Shown: in pieces, positions 1 through 7,115 of the stretch
Numbering within the stretch: the stretch's first letter is position 1
Layout of the letters: the number at the start of each line of letters is the position of its first letter
Origin: Marinosulfonomonas sp. PRT-SC04
Lineage (GTDB): Bacteria; Pseudomonadota; Alphaproteobacteria; Rhodobacterales; Rhodobacteraceae
Direction of reading: 5' to 3'
NCBI GenBank assembly: GCA_001321835.1
Contig: JPUR01000155.1
Span: forward strand, 1 to 18,982
Length of the DNA: 18,982 nucleotides
The notes under the pieces: model-generated
Databases searched by the model: none
What the model was told of the DNA's origin: nothing
Seen by the model: the letters and a program-made list of their open reading frames with translations, nothing else
Position numbers and translations under genes: made by a program

Positions 1-78
1 ACGCCAGCAGAGAAGTTTGCTCAGTGTGTTGCATCGATCAGTTGAGCCCACCGTGCAATAGTTTCCAAAGGACTGCAT

Positions 79-627
79 ATGTCACTGACGATTGTCTCGG
101 CTGCAATCATGGCGCTGGCTGTGTCAGGCACTGTGGCATCGGCGCAATCGACAGCTAAAACCGTGATCGGCGAACGCTATGTGCCCGGTATTTGGATTGA
201 CCCGGATGGGTGCGAGCACTGGACCATGGATGATGGCGTTGAGGGCTATATGACCCCGCATGTGACCCGTGAGGGTATTCCTGTTTGTCGTAGCGGCAAT
301 GTTTGCGGTGTGATGAATTCGGATCAGTTGTTTGCCACTGATCGCTATGCCATCAGCGCGCAGGGCCGGGCCCGTCTGCAGCAATTCTTTCAAAGCGCCA
401 ATGCGCGCGCTTATACGATCACCGGCCACACAGACAGCCGCGCATCGGATGAATACAACATGCGCCTGTCAAAAAATCGCGCCAATGCAGTTGCACGGGT
501 TGCCCAAGAGGTTGGTGCTAAAATTGTTGGTGTGAGCGGCTATGGCGAACGTATGCCGGTGGCCTCAAATCGGTCCGCCGCAGGGATGCGCAAGAATCGG
601 CGTGTTGAAATCATTTGCATCCGCTAA
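79..627 (+). CDS. OmpA-like periplasmic protein with N-terminal two-cysteine module
   Basis: A 182-residue exported protein. Residues 1-22 form a hydrophobic signal peptide ending VASA before Q23, although the N-terminus lacks the usual lysine or arginine. Residues 37-70 carry a short module, GIWIDPDGC then HW, DDG, EGY and a second cysteine (C45 and C70). Residues about 85-182 are an OmpA C-terminal-like peptidoglycan-binding domain: TGHTDSR, NMRLSKNRA and RRVEI are visible. D119 and R134 have the same 15-residue spacing as the diaminopimelate-binding Asp/Arg pair of E. coli OmpA. There is no beta-barrel, so it is probably a soluble or loosely anchored periplasmic wall-binding protein. An AAGGA Shine-Dalgarno at 68-72 lies 6 bases before the ATG. 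The next gene, a lipoprotein, repeats the same cysteine module. The role of that module is not known to me. Confidence 0.85.
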   Translation: MSLTIVSAAIMALAVSGTVASAQSTAKTVIGERYVPGIWIDPDGCEHWTMDDGVEGYMTPHVTREGIPVCRSGNVCGVMNSDQLFATDRYAISAQGRARLQQFFQSANARAYTITGHTDSRASDEYNMRLSKNRANAVARVAQEVGAKIVGVSGYGERMPVASNRSAAGMRKNRRVEIICIR

Positions 628-646
628 ACACCAAAAGGATATGACT

Positions 647-946
647 ATGAAAATCGTAAAATTTGCTCTTCTGGCTGGTGTCGCTGTGGTGACTTCGGGC
701 TGTGGCGATAAAATGGATAAAACCTATGATCGTGGCCTTGATGGTCACCATGTCAGCACCATGACGGCTGGTATCTGGGTTGACCCAAACGGTTGTGATC
801 ACTGGATGATTGATGACGGCGTCGAGGGCTATCTGTCACAGCGTTTAGACAAATACGGCAAGCCGGTTTGTTCCGGCGTGGCACCGCCCAACACCGCGAT
901 CGGGCCCATCAAGAGCAAAGAAGGCATCTTTGCCGATTACATCTAG
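647..946 (+). CDS. Small lipoprotein sharing the two-cysteine module of its neighbour
   Basis: A 99-residue predicted lipoprotein. The N-terminus has K2 and K5, a hydrophobic stretch and the lipobox TSGC with C19 as the lipidation site, so the mature protein is membrane-anchored. Residues 42-75 repeat the module seen in the upstream protein: GIWVDPNGC, then HW, DDG, EGY, and C75. The C50-C75 spacing (25 residues) equals that of C45-C70 upstream, which suggests a disulfide in the periplasm (inference). The start is set at 647 because AAGGA (635-639) then sits 7 bases upstream. An in-frame ATG at 641 would leave a 1-base spacer, and a still longer open frame from 542 would overlap the upstream gene and bury the signal peptide. 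The gene lies 19 bases after the OmpA-like gene and is followed by a strong terminator, so the two probably form an operon. No named family was recognised. Confidence 0.8.
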   Translation: MKIVKFALLAGVAVVTSGCGDKMDKTYDRGLDGHHVSTMTAGIWVDPNGCDHWMIDDGVEGYLSQRLDKYGKPVCSGVAPPNTAIGPIKSKEGIFADYI

Positions 947-970
947 AAACCTGCTGAAATTAAAGATTGA

Positions 971-1001
971 AAGCCGCAAGTCACCCGCTTGCGGCTTTTT
1001 T
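971..1001 (+). terminator. Rho-independent terminator
   Basis: Perfect 10-bp stem (971-980 with 988-997), 7-base loop, and a six-T run at 996-1001. It lies 25 bases after the lipoprotein stop and closes the two-gene envelope operon ahead of ybeZ. Confidence 0.93.
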
Positions 1002-1085
1002 CGTTCTCGGGGTAGGTTTTCGGGCTTGCCTCTGTGGCACAGGCGCGGCACCATTGGCGGTGAACCCTTAACACCGGAGATTTGA

Positions 1086-2105
1086 TTGGCCATAGGCACC
1101 GTGACCCCACCAGACGCCCTCAACGAGGTGCTGCTGGAATTCCCTGACAACCGACTACTGATTGACCTCTGCGGCGCATTTGACCACAATCTTGCCCATA
1201 TCGAGGGTAAATTCAGCATCCAGATTTCGCGCCGCGGCAATCAGCTGACGCTCAGCGGTGACGATGATGATGATTGCGCCCAAGCGGTGCGGGTTTTGAA
1301 GGCGCTTTACTTGCGACTGGAGGCCGGCGGCGAGGTCGAGATCAGCGATATCGACACCGAAATTACCATGGGCGGTGACGAAACCGTGCTTGGTGCCGTG
1401 ATGGGCACGGATCAGAACGGCGGCCAGCTGGAGATGTTCAAGGGCGGTCGGATCGAGATTAAAACCCGTAAAAAACTGGTTGAGCCGCGCTCTGAGGCGC
1501 AACAAGCCTATGTGAGATCGCTTTACGAAAAAGAACTGGCCTTTGGCATTGGGCCTGCGGGCACCGGAAAAACCTATTTGGCGGTGGCGGTTGGTGTTAA
1601 TATGTTGATCGAGGGCAAGGTTGATAAAATTATCCTGTCGCGCCCTGCGGTTGAGGCCGGTGAGCGGTTGGGTTTTTTGCCCGGTGATATGAAGGATAAA
1701 GTCGATCCCTACATGCAGCCTTTGTATGATGCGCTGAACGATTTTTTGCCTGCCAAGCAAGTTATCAAAATGATCGAGGATAAGAAAATCGAGATCGCAC
1801 CACTGGCGTTTATGCGCGGCCGTACATTGGCCAATGCATTCGTGGTATTGGACGAGGCGCAGAACACCACCGCCATGCAAATGAAGATGTTTTTAACCCG
1901 TCTGGGCCGTGGCAGCCGCATGGTGATCACCGGCGATCGCACCCAGATTGATTTGCAGCGCGGTGTCACCAGTGGCCTGCACGAGGCCGAACGGCTGCTG
2001 AAGGGCATCGACAAGATCGCCTTTAATTACTTCACCTCCAAAGACGTGGTGCGCCATCCACTGGTGGCCAAAATCATCGAGGCCTATGAAGCCGATGATG
2101 GCTGA
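1086..2105 (+). CDS. ybeZ: PhoH-family ATPase YbeZ
   Basis: A 339-residue cytoplasmic NTPase of the PhoH/YbeZ family. Residues about 15-95 form an N-terminal RNA-binding-like region with an acidic run (five Asp near 59-63). The PhoH ATPase core follows: Walker A GPAGTGKT at 156-163, Walker B VVLDEAQN at 253-260, and a sensor-like ITGDRTQIDL near 281-290. Family members are linked genetically to YbeY and to RNA and ribosome maturation. The length is normal for the family. The start is TTG at 1086, with CGGAGA at 1075-1080 as ribosome binding site and 5 bases of spacing; no ATG fits as well. It heads the ybeZ-ybeY-ybeX-lnt set, and its 3' end overlaps ybeY. In many proteobacteria miaB precedes this gene; here an unrelated envelope operon does. 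Confidence 0.93.
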   Translation: MAIGTVTPPDALNEVLLEFPDNRLLIDLCGAFDHNLAHIEGKFSIQISRRGNQLTLSGDDDDDCAQAVRVLKALYLRLEAGGEVEISDIDTEITMGGDETVLGAVMGTDQNGGQLEMFKGGRIEIKTRKKLVEPRSEAQQAYVRSLYEKELAFGIGPAGTGKTYLAVAVGVNMLIEGKVDKIILSRPAVEAGERLGFLPGDMKDKVDPYMQPLYDALNDFLPAKQVIKMIEDKKIEIAPLAFMRGRTLANAFVVLDEAQNTTAMQMKMFLTRLGRGSRMVITGDRTQIDLQRGVTSGLHEAERLLKGIDKIAFNYFTSKDVVRHPLVAKIIEAYEADDG

Positions 2106-2610
2106 TTTTATTGCCGTGAACATCGAGGATCCGCGCTGGGCGGCGCTGGAGATTGAAGCATTGGCCGAGCAGGCGAGTGCGGCGACCTTGCGCCATTTGC
2201 AGATTGAGCCGCAGCATTTCGAGATCAGCCTGCTGGCCTGTAATGATGCGCGGATTACCAGTTTGAATGCTGATTTCCGCGGCAAACCGGCCCCGACCAA
2301 CGTGCTGTCATGGCCTGCCGTGGATCGCTCAAATCCGGGCAAACACCCCGAAAAACCCGAGCATGATCCGAATGGCATGCCCGAGGAATTGGGCGATATC
2401 GCGATCTCTTATGAGACCTGCGCTGCCGAGGCCAAGCTGGCGAATAAACCGGTTTCGGACCATGTGATGCATTTATTAATCCACGGGGTGTTACATTTGT
2501 TGGGTTATGACCACATATCTGACCAAGATGCCGCCATAATGGAGGCATTGGAGGTCGAAGTGCTTGGCAAGCTGGGCATAACTGACCCATATAGGGGCGA
2601 GGGCGCGTGA
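2086..2610 (+). CDS. ybeY: Endoribonuclease YbeY (16S rRNA maturation)
   Basis: A single-strand-specific, metal-dependent endoribonuclease acting in 16S rRNA 3'-end maturation and 70S quality control. The UPF0054 zinc signature is complete: H133-x3-H137-x5-H143 within HGVLHLLGYDH. TNVLSWP (71-77) and ELGDIAIS (101-108) are also typical. At 174 residues it is slightly longer than E. coli YbeY. The start is uncertain: ATG codons at 2086, 2095 and 2098 are all in frame and all overlap the end of ybeZ. The region just upstream is ybeZ coding sequence with only a GAGG at 2079-2082. Overlap suggests translational coupling to ybeZ, consistent with the known YbeZ-YbeY partnership. Confidence 0.94.
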   Translation: MKPMMADFIAVNIEDPRWAALEIEALAEQASAATLRHLQIEPQHFEISLLACNDARITSLNADFRGKPAPTNVLSWPAVDRSNPGKHPEKPEHDPNGMPEELGDIAISYETCAAEAKLANKPVSDHVMHLLIHGVLHLLGYDHISDQDAAIMEALEVEVLGKLGITDPYRGEGA

Positions 2611-2635
2611 CGTCCGCGATTTTTGGAAAGGCATA

Positions 2636-3517
2636 ATGGGCGACACGATAGACGGTTCAAGTGACGCGGCGCAAAGCGCGCGTGATGGAGAAATAAGTGT
2701 AAGGCGTGGTTTTTGGGCCCGTATTATTGGTGCGCTAAGCCCTTCGGATATGGGCGAGAAAATTGATGAGGATGTCGCGGGGTTCGGGGCGCCTGCGATG
2801 GATATGCCCGGCATGTTGAACTTGCGGCGGATGTCGCTTGAGGATGTGGCGGTGCCCAAGGCCGAGATATTGGCCGTGCCGGAAGATATCAAAAAAGATG
2901 ATTTGGTTGCGCTGTTTCGCAAAAGCGGACTGACGCGGATACCCGTGTACAAAGACACGCTGGACACGCCAATCGGGCTGGTTCACCTGAAAGATTTTGC
3001 CCTGAAACACGGGTTCAGCAGCAATGGCAGCCGCTTCAACCTGAAAAAATTGCTGCGCCCGTTGCTGTTTGCGCCGCCCTCGATGCCAATCGGGGTGTTG
3101 CTGCAAAAAATGCAAGCCGAGCGCATTCATATGGCGTTGGTGATTGATGAGTACGGCGGCGTTGACGGGTTGGTGACGCTTGAGGATTTGGTCGAGCAGG
3201 TGATCGGCGAGATCGAGGATGAGCATGATCAGGATGTGGATCAATTCTGGGTCAAGGAAAGCCCAGGTTGTTATCTGGCACTGGCCCGCGCCCCGCTTGA
3301 TGAATTCGAGGTCGAGATTGGCCGCCGCCTGATTGATCCGAATGAGGACGAAGAGATCGAGACCCTTGGCGGTCTGGTGTTTTTATTGTCGGGTCATGTG
3401 CCCGCGCGCGGCGAGGTCGTGGTGCATCCTGATGGGCCAGAATTCGAGATTGTCGAGGCCGATCTGCGCCGGATCAAACGGTTGCGGGTGCGGCTGCCGG
3501 ATATTGCCGGTGAGTAA
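2636..3517 (+). CDS. ybeX: CBS-domain protein YbeX/CorC
   Basis: A 293-residue cytoplasmic CorC/HlyC-family protein. After a variable N-terminus (1-60) come two CBS domains (about 66-125, with VAVPKAEILAV and RIPVYKDTLD; and about 135-195, with MALVIDEYGGVDGLVTLEDL) and a C-terminal transporter-associated CorC_HlyC domain (about 205-288, ETLGGLVF). No membrane segment is present, so this is the short soluble form and not a full CNNM-type transporter. Family knowledge links it to Mg/Co efflux and, through its position beside ybeZ and ybeY, to ribosome metabolism. The ATG at 2636 is preceded by GGAAAGG at about 2625-2631. It starts 25 bases after ybeY and its stop overlaps the lnt start by 8 bases. 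Confidence 0.93.
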   Translation: MGDTIDGSSDAAQSARDGEISVRRGFWARIIGALSPSDMGEKIDEDVAGFGAPAMDMPGMLNLRRMSLEDVAVPKAEILAVPEDIKKDDLVALFRKSGLTRIPVYKDTLDTPIGLVHLKDFALKHGFSSNGSRFNLKKLLRPLLFAPPSMPIGVLLQKMQAERIHMALVIDEYGGVDGLVTLEDLVEQVIGEIEDEHDQDVDQFWVKESPGCYLALARAPLDEFEVEIGRRLIDPNEDEEIETLGGLVFLLSGHVPARGEVVVHPDGPEFEIVEADLRRIKRLRVRLPDIAGE

Positions 3518-5039
3518 ATTAGGGCTTTGGTCCTTGCGACGCAAGATGTTGGCGGCCTTACTGGCCGGAGCTGTCACCGGATTGGGCCAAGCGCCGTTTT
3601 CATGGATCGTACTGGCCCTGATCGGACTGGCGGCCGGATTCACCTTGTTTCAGGCCACCAGCCGCACGCGCCACGCGGCCCCGGTCGGCTGGGCCTTCGG
3701 GGTCGGATATTTTGCCCTGACACTCTGCTGGATCGTCGAGCCATTTTTGATCGACATCGCCCGCCACGGCTGGATGGCCCCGTTTGCCTTGATCGGCATG
3801 GCGGCGGGCATGGCGTTGTTTTGGGGGGCTGCTTTCGGCATCGCAAAATGGCTGCGGTTGTCGGGGGGGGCTGCTGGGGGGCAGGGCATTGCACTGGTGA
3901 TATTCTGGACCATCGCCGAGGTGGCGCGCACCTATATTCTGACCGGATTTCCCTGGGGTTTACTGGGTTATATCTGGCTTGATATGGGGCTGGACCAAAT
4001 GGCGGCCTATATCGGCCCGCATGGGCTGACCTTGCTGACATTAACGGGCGTTTGGGCGTTGTTGGCCGCGTTCAATCATCAAAAACGATTGATCTTGTTG
4101 CCGCTGGTGATCCTGCCGTTTGTTGGCATAATTTGGTTCGGATTGGCGCAGGCCGCGCTTGGTCCGGTTGAGGATGGCCTTACAGAGCGTCCCGTGGTGC
4201 GGCTGATTCAACCCAACGCGCCGCAACATCAAAAATGGGATCCCGAAATGATCCCGATGTTCTTTGACCGCAGTCTTGAGTTCACCTCTGCCACGCCGCA
4301 AGGCGATGCGCCCGATGTGATCATCTGGCCGGAAACCTCGGTGCCGTATCTTTTGAACAACGCCCAAGGCGCGCTTGATCGGATCTCGCAAGCGGCGGGC
4401 GGTGTCCCTGTGGTGCTGGGCATTCAGCGCCGAAATGCGGGGCTGTACCATAACTCATTGGTGGTTCTGGGGCCAGATGGCCAGATCACCGAGACCTATG
4501 ACAAGAGCCATTTGGTACCGTTTGGGGAATACATGCCGGGTGGCGCGCTGGCCTCGGCGCTGAACCTGAAAGGGCTGGCCGCCAAGGAGGGGTACGGTTT
4601 TGGCGCCGGCAGCGGGTTGCGATTGATCGAGATTGCCGGCCTTGGTCTGGCGATCCCGTTGATCTGCTATGAGGCGATTTTCCCGCATGAGGTGGGTGGG
4701 TTGGATCAACGCGCTGACTGGTTGCTGCAAATCACCAATGATGCGTGGTTCGGCAAGCTGACCGGCCCACAACAACATCTGGCCCAGGCACGTTTTCGCG
4801 CTATTGAGCAGGGCTTGCCGATGGTGCGGGCCGCCAACACCGGCATTTCGGCGGTGATTGACGGGCGCGGGCAGATTGTTGCCTCATTGGGGTTGGGAGT
4901 GGCTGGTTTTCTGGATGTCGCCTTGCCGCCGCCTTTGCCGGAAACAATCTATGCGCGCAGCGGTGATTGGCCAACCCTCCTGTTGCTGATAATCAGCATT
5001 GCGATTTTATTGCTAAAAAGCCGCAGGTTTAGCGGTTGA
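3510..5039 (+). CDS. lnt: Apolipoprotein N-acyltransferase Lnt
   Basis: An inner-membrane enzyme that adds the third acyl chain to the N-terminal cysteine of lipoproteins, using phospholipid as donor. With a GTG start at 3510 the product is 509 residues, the usual Lnt length. An N-terminal block of hydrophobic helices (about 13-215) precedes a nitrilase-like periplasmic domain. The catalytic triad is visible: E275 in IIWPETS, K332 in YDKSHLVPFGEY, and C386 in PLICYEAIFP, close to E267/K335/C387 of E. coli. A last transmembrane helix lies near 485-503. The open frame extends upstream to 3333, but that part lies inside ybeX in another frame and has no Lnt similarity. The start overlaps ybeX by 8 bases, suggesting coupling. 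A G-rich tract (3863-3886) interrupts otherwise ordinary coding sequence without breaking frame. Confidence 0.95.
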   Translation: MSKLGLWSLRRKMLAALLAGAVTGLGQAPFSWIVLALIGLAAGFTLFQATSRTRHAAPVGWAFGVGYFALTLCWIVEPFLIDIARHGWMAPFALIGMAAGMALFWGAAFGIAKWLRLSGGAAGGQGIALVIFWTIAEVARTYILTGFPWGLLGYIWLDMGLDQMAAYIGPHGLTLLTLTGVWALLAAFNHQKRLILLPLVILPFVGIIWFGLAQAALGPVEDGLTERPVVRLIQPNAPQHQKWDPEMIPMFFDRSLEFTSATPQGDAPDVIIWPETSVPYLLNNAQGALDRISQAAGGVPVVLGIQRRNAGLYHNSLVVLGPDGQITETYDKSHLVPFGEYMPGGALASALNLKGLAAKEGYGFGAGSGLRLIEIAGLGLAIPLICYEAIFPHEVGGLDQRADWLLQITNDAWFGKLTGPQQHLAQARFRAIEQGLPMVRAANTGISAVIDGRGQIVASLGLGVAGFLDVALPPPLPETIYARSGDWPTLLLLIISIAILLLKSRRFSG

Positions 5040-5064
5040 CCGACCTGGTTTCGGCGCGTATCGG
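5036..5064 (+). promoter_or_regulatory. Candidate sigma-70-type promoter for metK
   Basis: TTGACC at 5036-5041 overlaps the lnt stop codon. A 17-base spacer leads to TATCGG at 5059-5064. A transcript starting near 5071 would begin just before the riboswitch pseudoknot. The -35 match is good and the -10 match is partial, so this is a prediction by eye. Confidence 0.45.
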
Positions 5065-5074
5065 AGAAGGATCG

Positions 5075-5122
5075 ATTTGTCACAACGGCTTCCTGACGTG
5101 GCAACGTATTTAAACTGGAGCA
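5075..5122 (+). promoter_or_regulatory. SAM/SAH-type riboswitch in the metK leader
   Basis: A compact H-type pseudoknot directly before metK. P1 pairs GTCAC (5079-5083) with GTGGC (5098-5102), including one G-U pair. The loop GCTTCC (5088-5093) pairs with GGAGC (5117-5121), leaving one U unpaired. GGAG (5117-5120) is also the only good Shine-Dalgarno for the ATG at 5129, so ligand-stabilised pairing would block ribosome binding. The sequence, spacing, gene context and lineage match the SAM/SAH riboswitch class known upstream of metK in Rhodobacterales. The expected effect is that high SAM (or SAH) shuts off translation of SAM synthetase. Ligand binding itself cannot be seen from sequence. Confidence 0.88.
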
Positions 5123-5128
5123 CTATTC

Positions 5129-6310
5129 ATGACCCGCAAGAACTATACTTTTACCTCTGAATCCGTTTCAGAGGGACATCCCGATAAATTGTGCGACCGG
5201 ATTTCGGACGCTGTACTAGACGCCTTTTTAACCGAGGAACCCGAAGCGCGGGTGGCCTGCGAAACCTTCGCCACCACCAACCGCGTGATAATCGGCGGCG
5301 AGGTTGGCCTGTCGGACAAATCCAAACTGGATGAATATCTGGGCAAGGTCGAGCAGATCGCCCGCGACTGCATCAAAGACATTGGCTATGAGCAAGAGCA
5401 TTTCCATTGGAAAAATGTTGAAATCACCAACCTGCTGCACCCGCAATCGGCGCATATCGCGCAGGGTGTTGATGCGGCGGAAGGCAAGGACGAGGGCGCT
5501 GGAGATCAGGGCATTATGTTCGGTTATGCCGTTGATGAAACACCAGAGTTGATGCCAGCCCCGATCCAATATGCCCACGCTATTTTGCGCCGTCTGGCCG
5601 AAGTGCGCAAAGACGGCACCGAGCCAACATTGCGCCCTGACGCGAAATCACAGATTTCCCTGCGCTATGAGGACGGCAAGCCGGTTGAGGTGACCTCGAT
5701 TGTTCTGTCGACCCAGCATTCCGATGAAACCCAAACCTCTGATGACATCCGCGCCATTGTCGAGCCTTATATCCGCGAAGTTCTGCCGAATGAGTGGGTG
5801 ACCGAGGCGACGAAATGGTGGGTCAACCCGACTGGCATTTTTGTCATTGGTGGCCCTGATGGCGACGCTGGTCTGACGGGGCGTAAGATCATCGTTGATA
5901 CCTATGGCGGGGCTGCTCCGCATGGTGGCGGTGCGTTTTCCGGCAAAGATCCGACCAAGGTTGACCGCTCTGCCGCTTATATCGCCCGTTATTTGGCGAA
6001 GAACGTGGTGGCATCGGGCATGGCGAAACGCTGCACGATCCAGCTGTCTTATGCGATCGGGATTGCGCGGCCTTTGTCGATTTACTGCGACACCCACGGC
6101 ACTGGTGTTGTGCCTGATGCGGCGATTGAAAAAGCCATTGATCAGGTGATTGATCTAACCCCGCAAGGCATTCGCACCAAGCTGGGTATGAACCGGCCGA
6201 TCTATGAACGCACCGCAGCCTATGGCCATTTCGGTCGTGCGCCCGAGGCTGATGGTGGTTTCAGCTGGGAAAAAACCGATTTGATCGAGGCTTTGAAAAA
6301 AGCTGTATAA
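5129..6310 (+). CDS. metK: S-adenosylmethionine synthetase
   Basis: Makes S-adenosylmethionine from ATP and methionine in the cytoplasm. The 393-residue length is normal. GHPDK at 16-20 holds the ATP-binding histidine. The family signatures [12 protein letters not shown] (123-134) and [16 protein letters not shown] (266-281) are both intact, as is [14 protein letters not shown] in the middle domain. The ATG start sits 8 bases after GGAG, which lies inside the riboswitch pseudoknot. The gene therefore appears to be controlled at translation by its own product. It follows lnt by 89 bases and has a candidate promoter overlapping the lnt stop. Two hairpins, the second an intrinsic terminator, follow its stop codon. 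Confidence 0.97.
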   Translation: MTRKNYTFTSESVSEGHPDKLCDRISDAVLDAFLTEEPEARVACETFATTNRVIIGGEVGLSDKSKLDEYLGKVEQIARDCIKDIGYEQEHFHWKNVEITNLLHPQSAHIAQGVDAAEGKDEGAGDQGIMFGYAVDETPELMPAPIQYAHAILRRLAEVRKDGTEPTLRPDAKSQISLRYEDGKPVEVTSIVLSTQHSDETQTSDDIRAIVEPYIREVLPNEWVTEATKWWVNPTGIFVIGGPDGDAGLTGRKIIVDTYGGAAPHGGGAFSGKDPTKVDRSAAYIARYLAKNVVASGMAKRCTIQLSYAIGIARPLSIYCDTHGTGVVPDAAIEKAIDQVIDLTPQGIRTKLGMNRPIYERTAAYGHFGRAPEADGGFSWEKTDLIEALKKAV

Positions 6311-6331
6311 GGCTGGGAAACCCCGAGCCTT
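6309..6331 (+). other. Hairpin directly after metK
   Basis: AAGGCT (6309-6314) pairs with AGCCTT (6326-6331). An inner GGG/CCC stem (6315-6317 with 6321-6323) closes an AAA loop, with a 2-base bulge. It starts in the metK stop codon. There is no T-run, so it may be a 3'-end stabiliser and not a terminator. Confidence 0.5.
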
Positions 6332-6345
6332 ACGATTATGAACAA

Positions 6346-6377
6346 AAGGGTGGGCAAGTTGTCCGCCCTTATTTTTT
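6346..6377 (+). terminator. Rho-independent terminator after metK
   Basis: An 11-bp stem (6346-6356 with 6360-6370, two G-U pairs), a very short loop, then TTA and six T residues to 6377. It falls upstream of the chosen trmB start and inside the longer open frame that begins at 6338. This argues against that earlier start and for separate expression of metK and trmB. Confidence 0.8.
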
Positions 6378-6391
6378 GGAAAAGCAGACAG

Positions 6392-7111
6392 ATGACTGAA
6401 AAAGCCGAACCACAGAAGATCAAACCGCTACGTAATTTCTATGGCCGCCTAAAGGGCAAAGGTCTGCGCGACAGTCAAAAAGTCTATCTGGATGAGGATT
6501 TGGCGTCTCTATCCCCCGGTGCTGTGAGCTGGGAAGACAACCCTGACCGGACCCTGCTGGATTTGAACACCTTGTTTGACGGCAAGCCGGTTTGGCTGGA
6601 AATCGGCTTTGGCGGTGGCGAGCATATGGTGCATCAGGCGGCTGAAAATCCCGATGTCGGCATCATTGGTTGTGAGCCTTATATCAACGGCGTGGCGATG
6701 TTGCTGGGGAAAATCCGCGAGGCCAAGGTCAGCAATGTGGCGGTTTACCCCAATGATGTGCGCGACATGTTCGAGGTGTTGCCGGACGCGTCAATAGATC
6801 GGGCGTTTTTGCTCTATCCTGATCCATGGCCCAAACTGCGGCATCACCGGCGCCGGTTTGTAACGCCTGAACATTTGGACCCATTGGCGCGGGTTTTGAA
6901 AAAGGGCGCAATTTTTCGGGTGGCGACAGATATCGAGGATTACGTGCGCCAAACCATGGAACAAATGATGGCCCGCGATGATTTCGAATGGCTGGCCGAG
7001 GGCCCCGATGATTGGCGCAAACCGTGGTCGGACTGGATTTCCACCCGCTACGAGCTAAAGGCGCTGCGCGAAGATCGCACACCGCATTATATGACGTTTC
7101 GAAAACTGTAA
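6392..7111 (+). CDS. trmB: tRNA (guanine-N7-)-methyltransferase TrmB
   Basis: Methylates G46 of tRNA to m7G, using SAM. The product is 239 residues. The SAM-binding motif EIGFGGGEH lies at 70-78, the acidic adenosine-side residue is in GCEPYINGV (93-101), and the family motif YPDPWPK lies at 142-148, followed by RHHRRRF. The end of the protein has the usual TRYELKA segment. The ATG at 6392 was chosen over the in-frame ATG at 6338: the 18 extra residues would be encoded across the metK terminator and look unlike TrmB N-termini, whereas KPLRNFYGRLKGK just inside the chosen start is typical. The ribosome site is only GGA at 6378-6380, which is distant. It converges on the caiD-like gene with a 4-base gap. 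Confidence 0.93.
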   Translation: MTEKAEPQKIKPLRNFYGRLKGKGLRDSQKVYLDEDLASLSPGAVSWEDNPDRTLLDLNTLFDGKPVWLEIGFGGGEHMVHQAAENPDVGIIGCEPYINGVAMLLGKIREAKVSNVAVYPNDVRDMFEVLPDASIDRAFLLYPDPWPKLRHHRRRFVTPEHLDPLARVLKKGAIFRVATDIEDYVRQTMEQMMARDDFEWLAEGPDDWRKPWSDWISTRYELKALREDRTPHYMTFRKL

Positions 7112-7115
7112 GGGC

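Noticed and set aside
29..61. Possible promoter before the OmpA-like gene (TTGCAT and CAATAG)
   Set aside because: The spacing is about 21 bases and the -10 match is poor, so it is not reported as a feature.
1155..1880. Open frame of over 240 codons antisense to ybeZ
   Set aside because: It covers the conserved ATPase core on the other strand and has no domain or ribosome site of its own.
3333..3509. Upstream extension of the lnt reading frame
   Set aside because: The added 59 residues overlap ybeX in another frame and are not Lnt-like; GTG 3510 gives the standard length.
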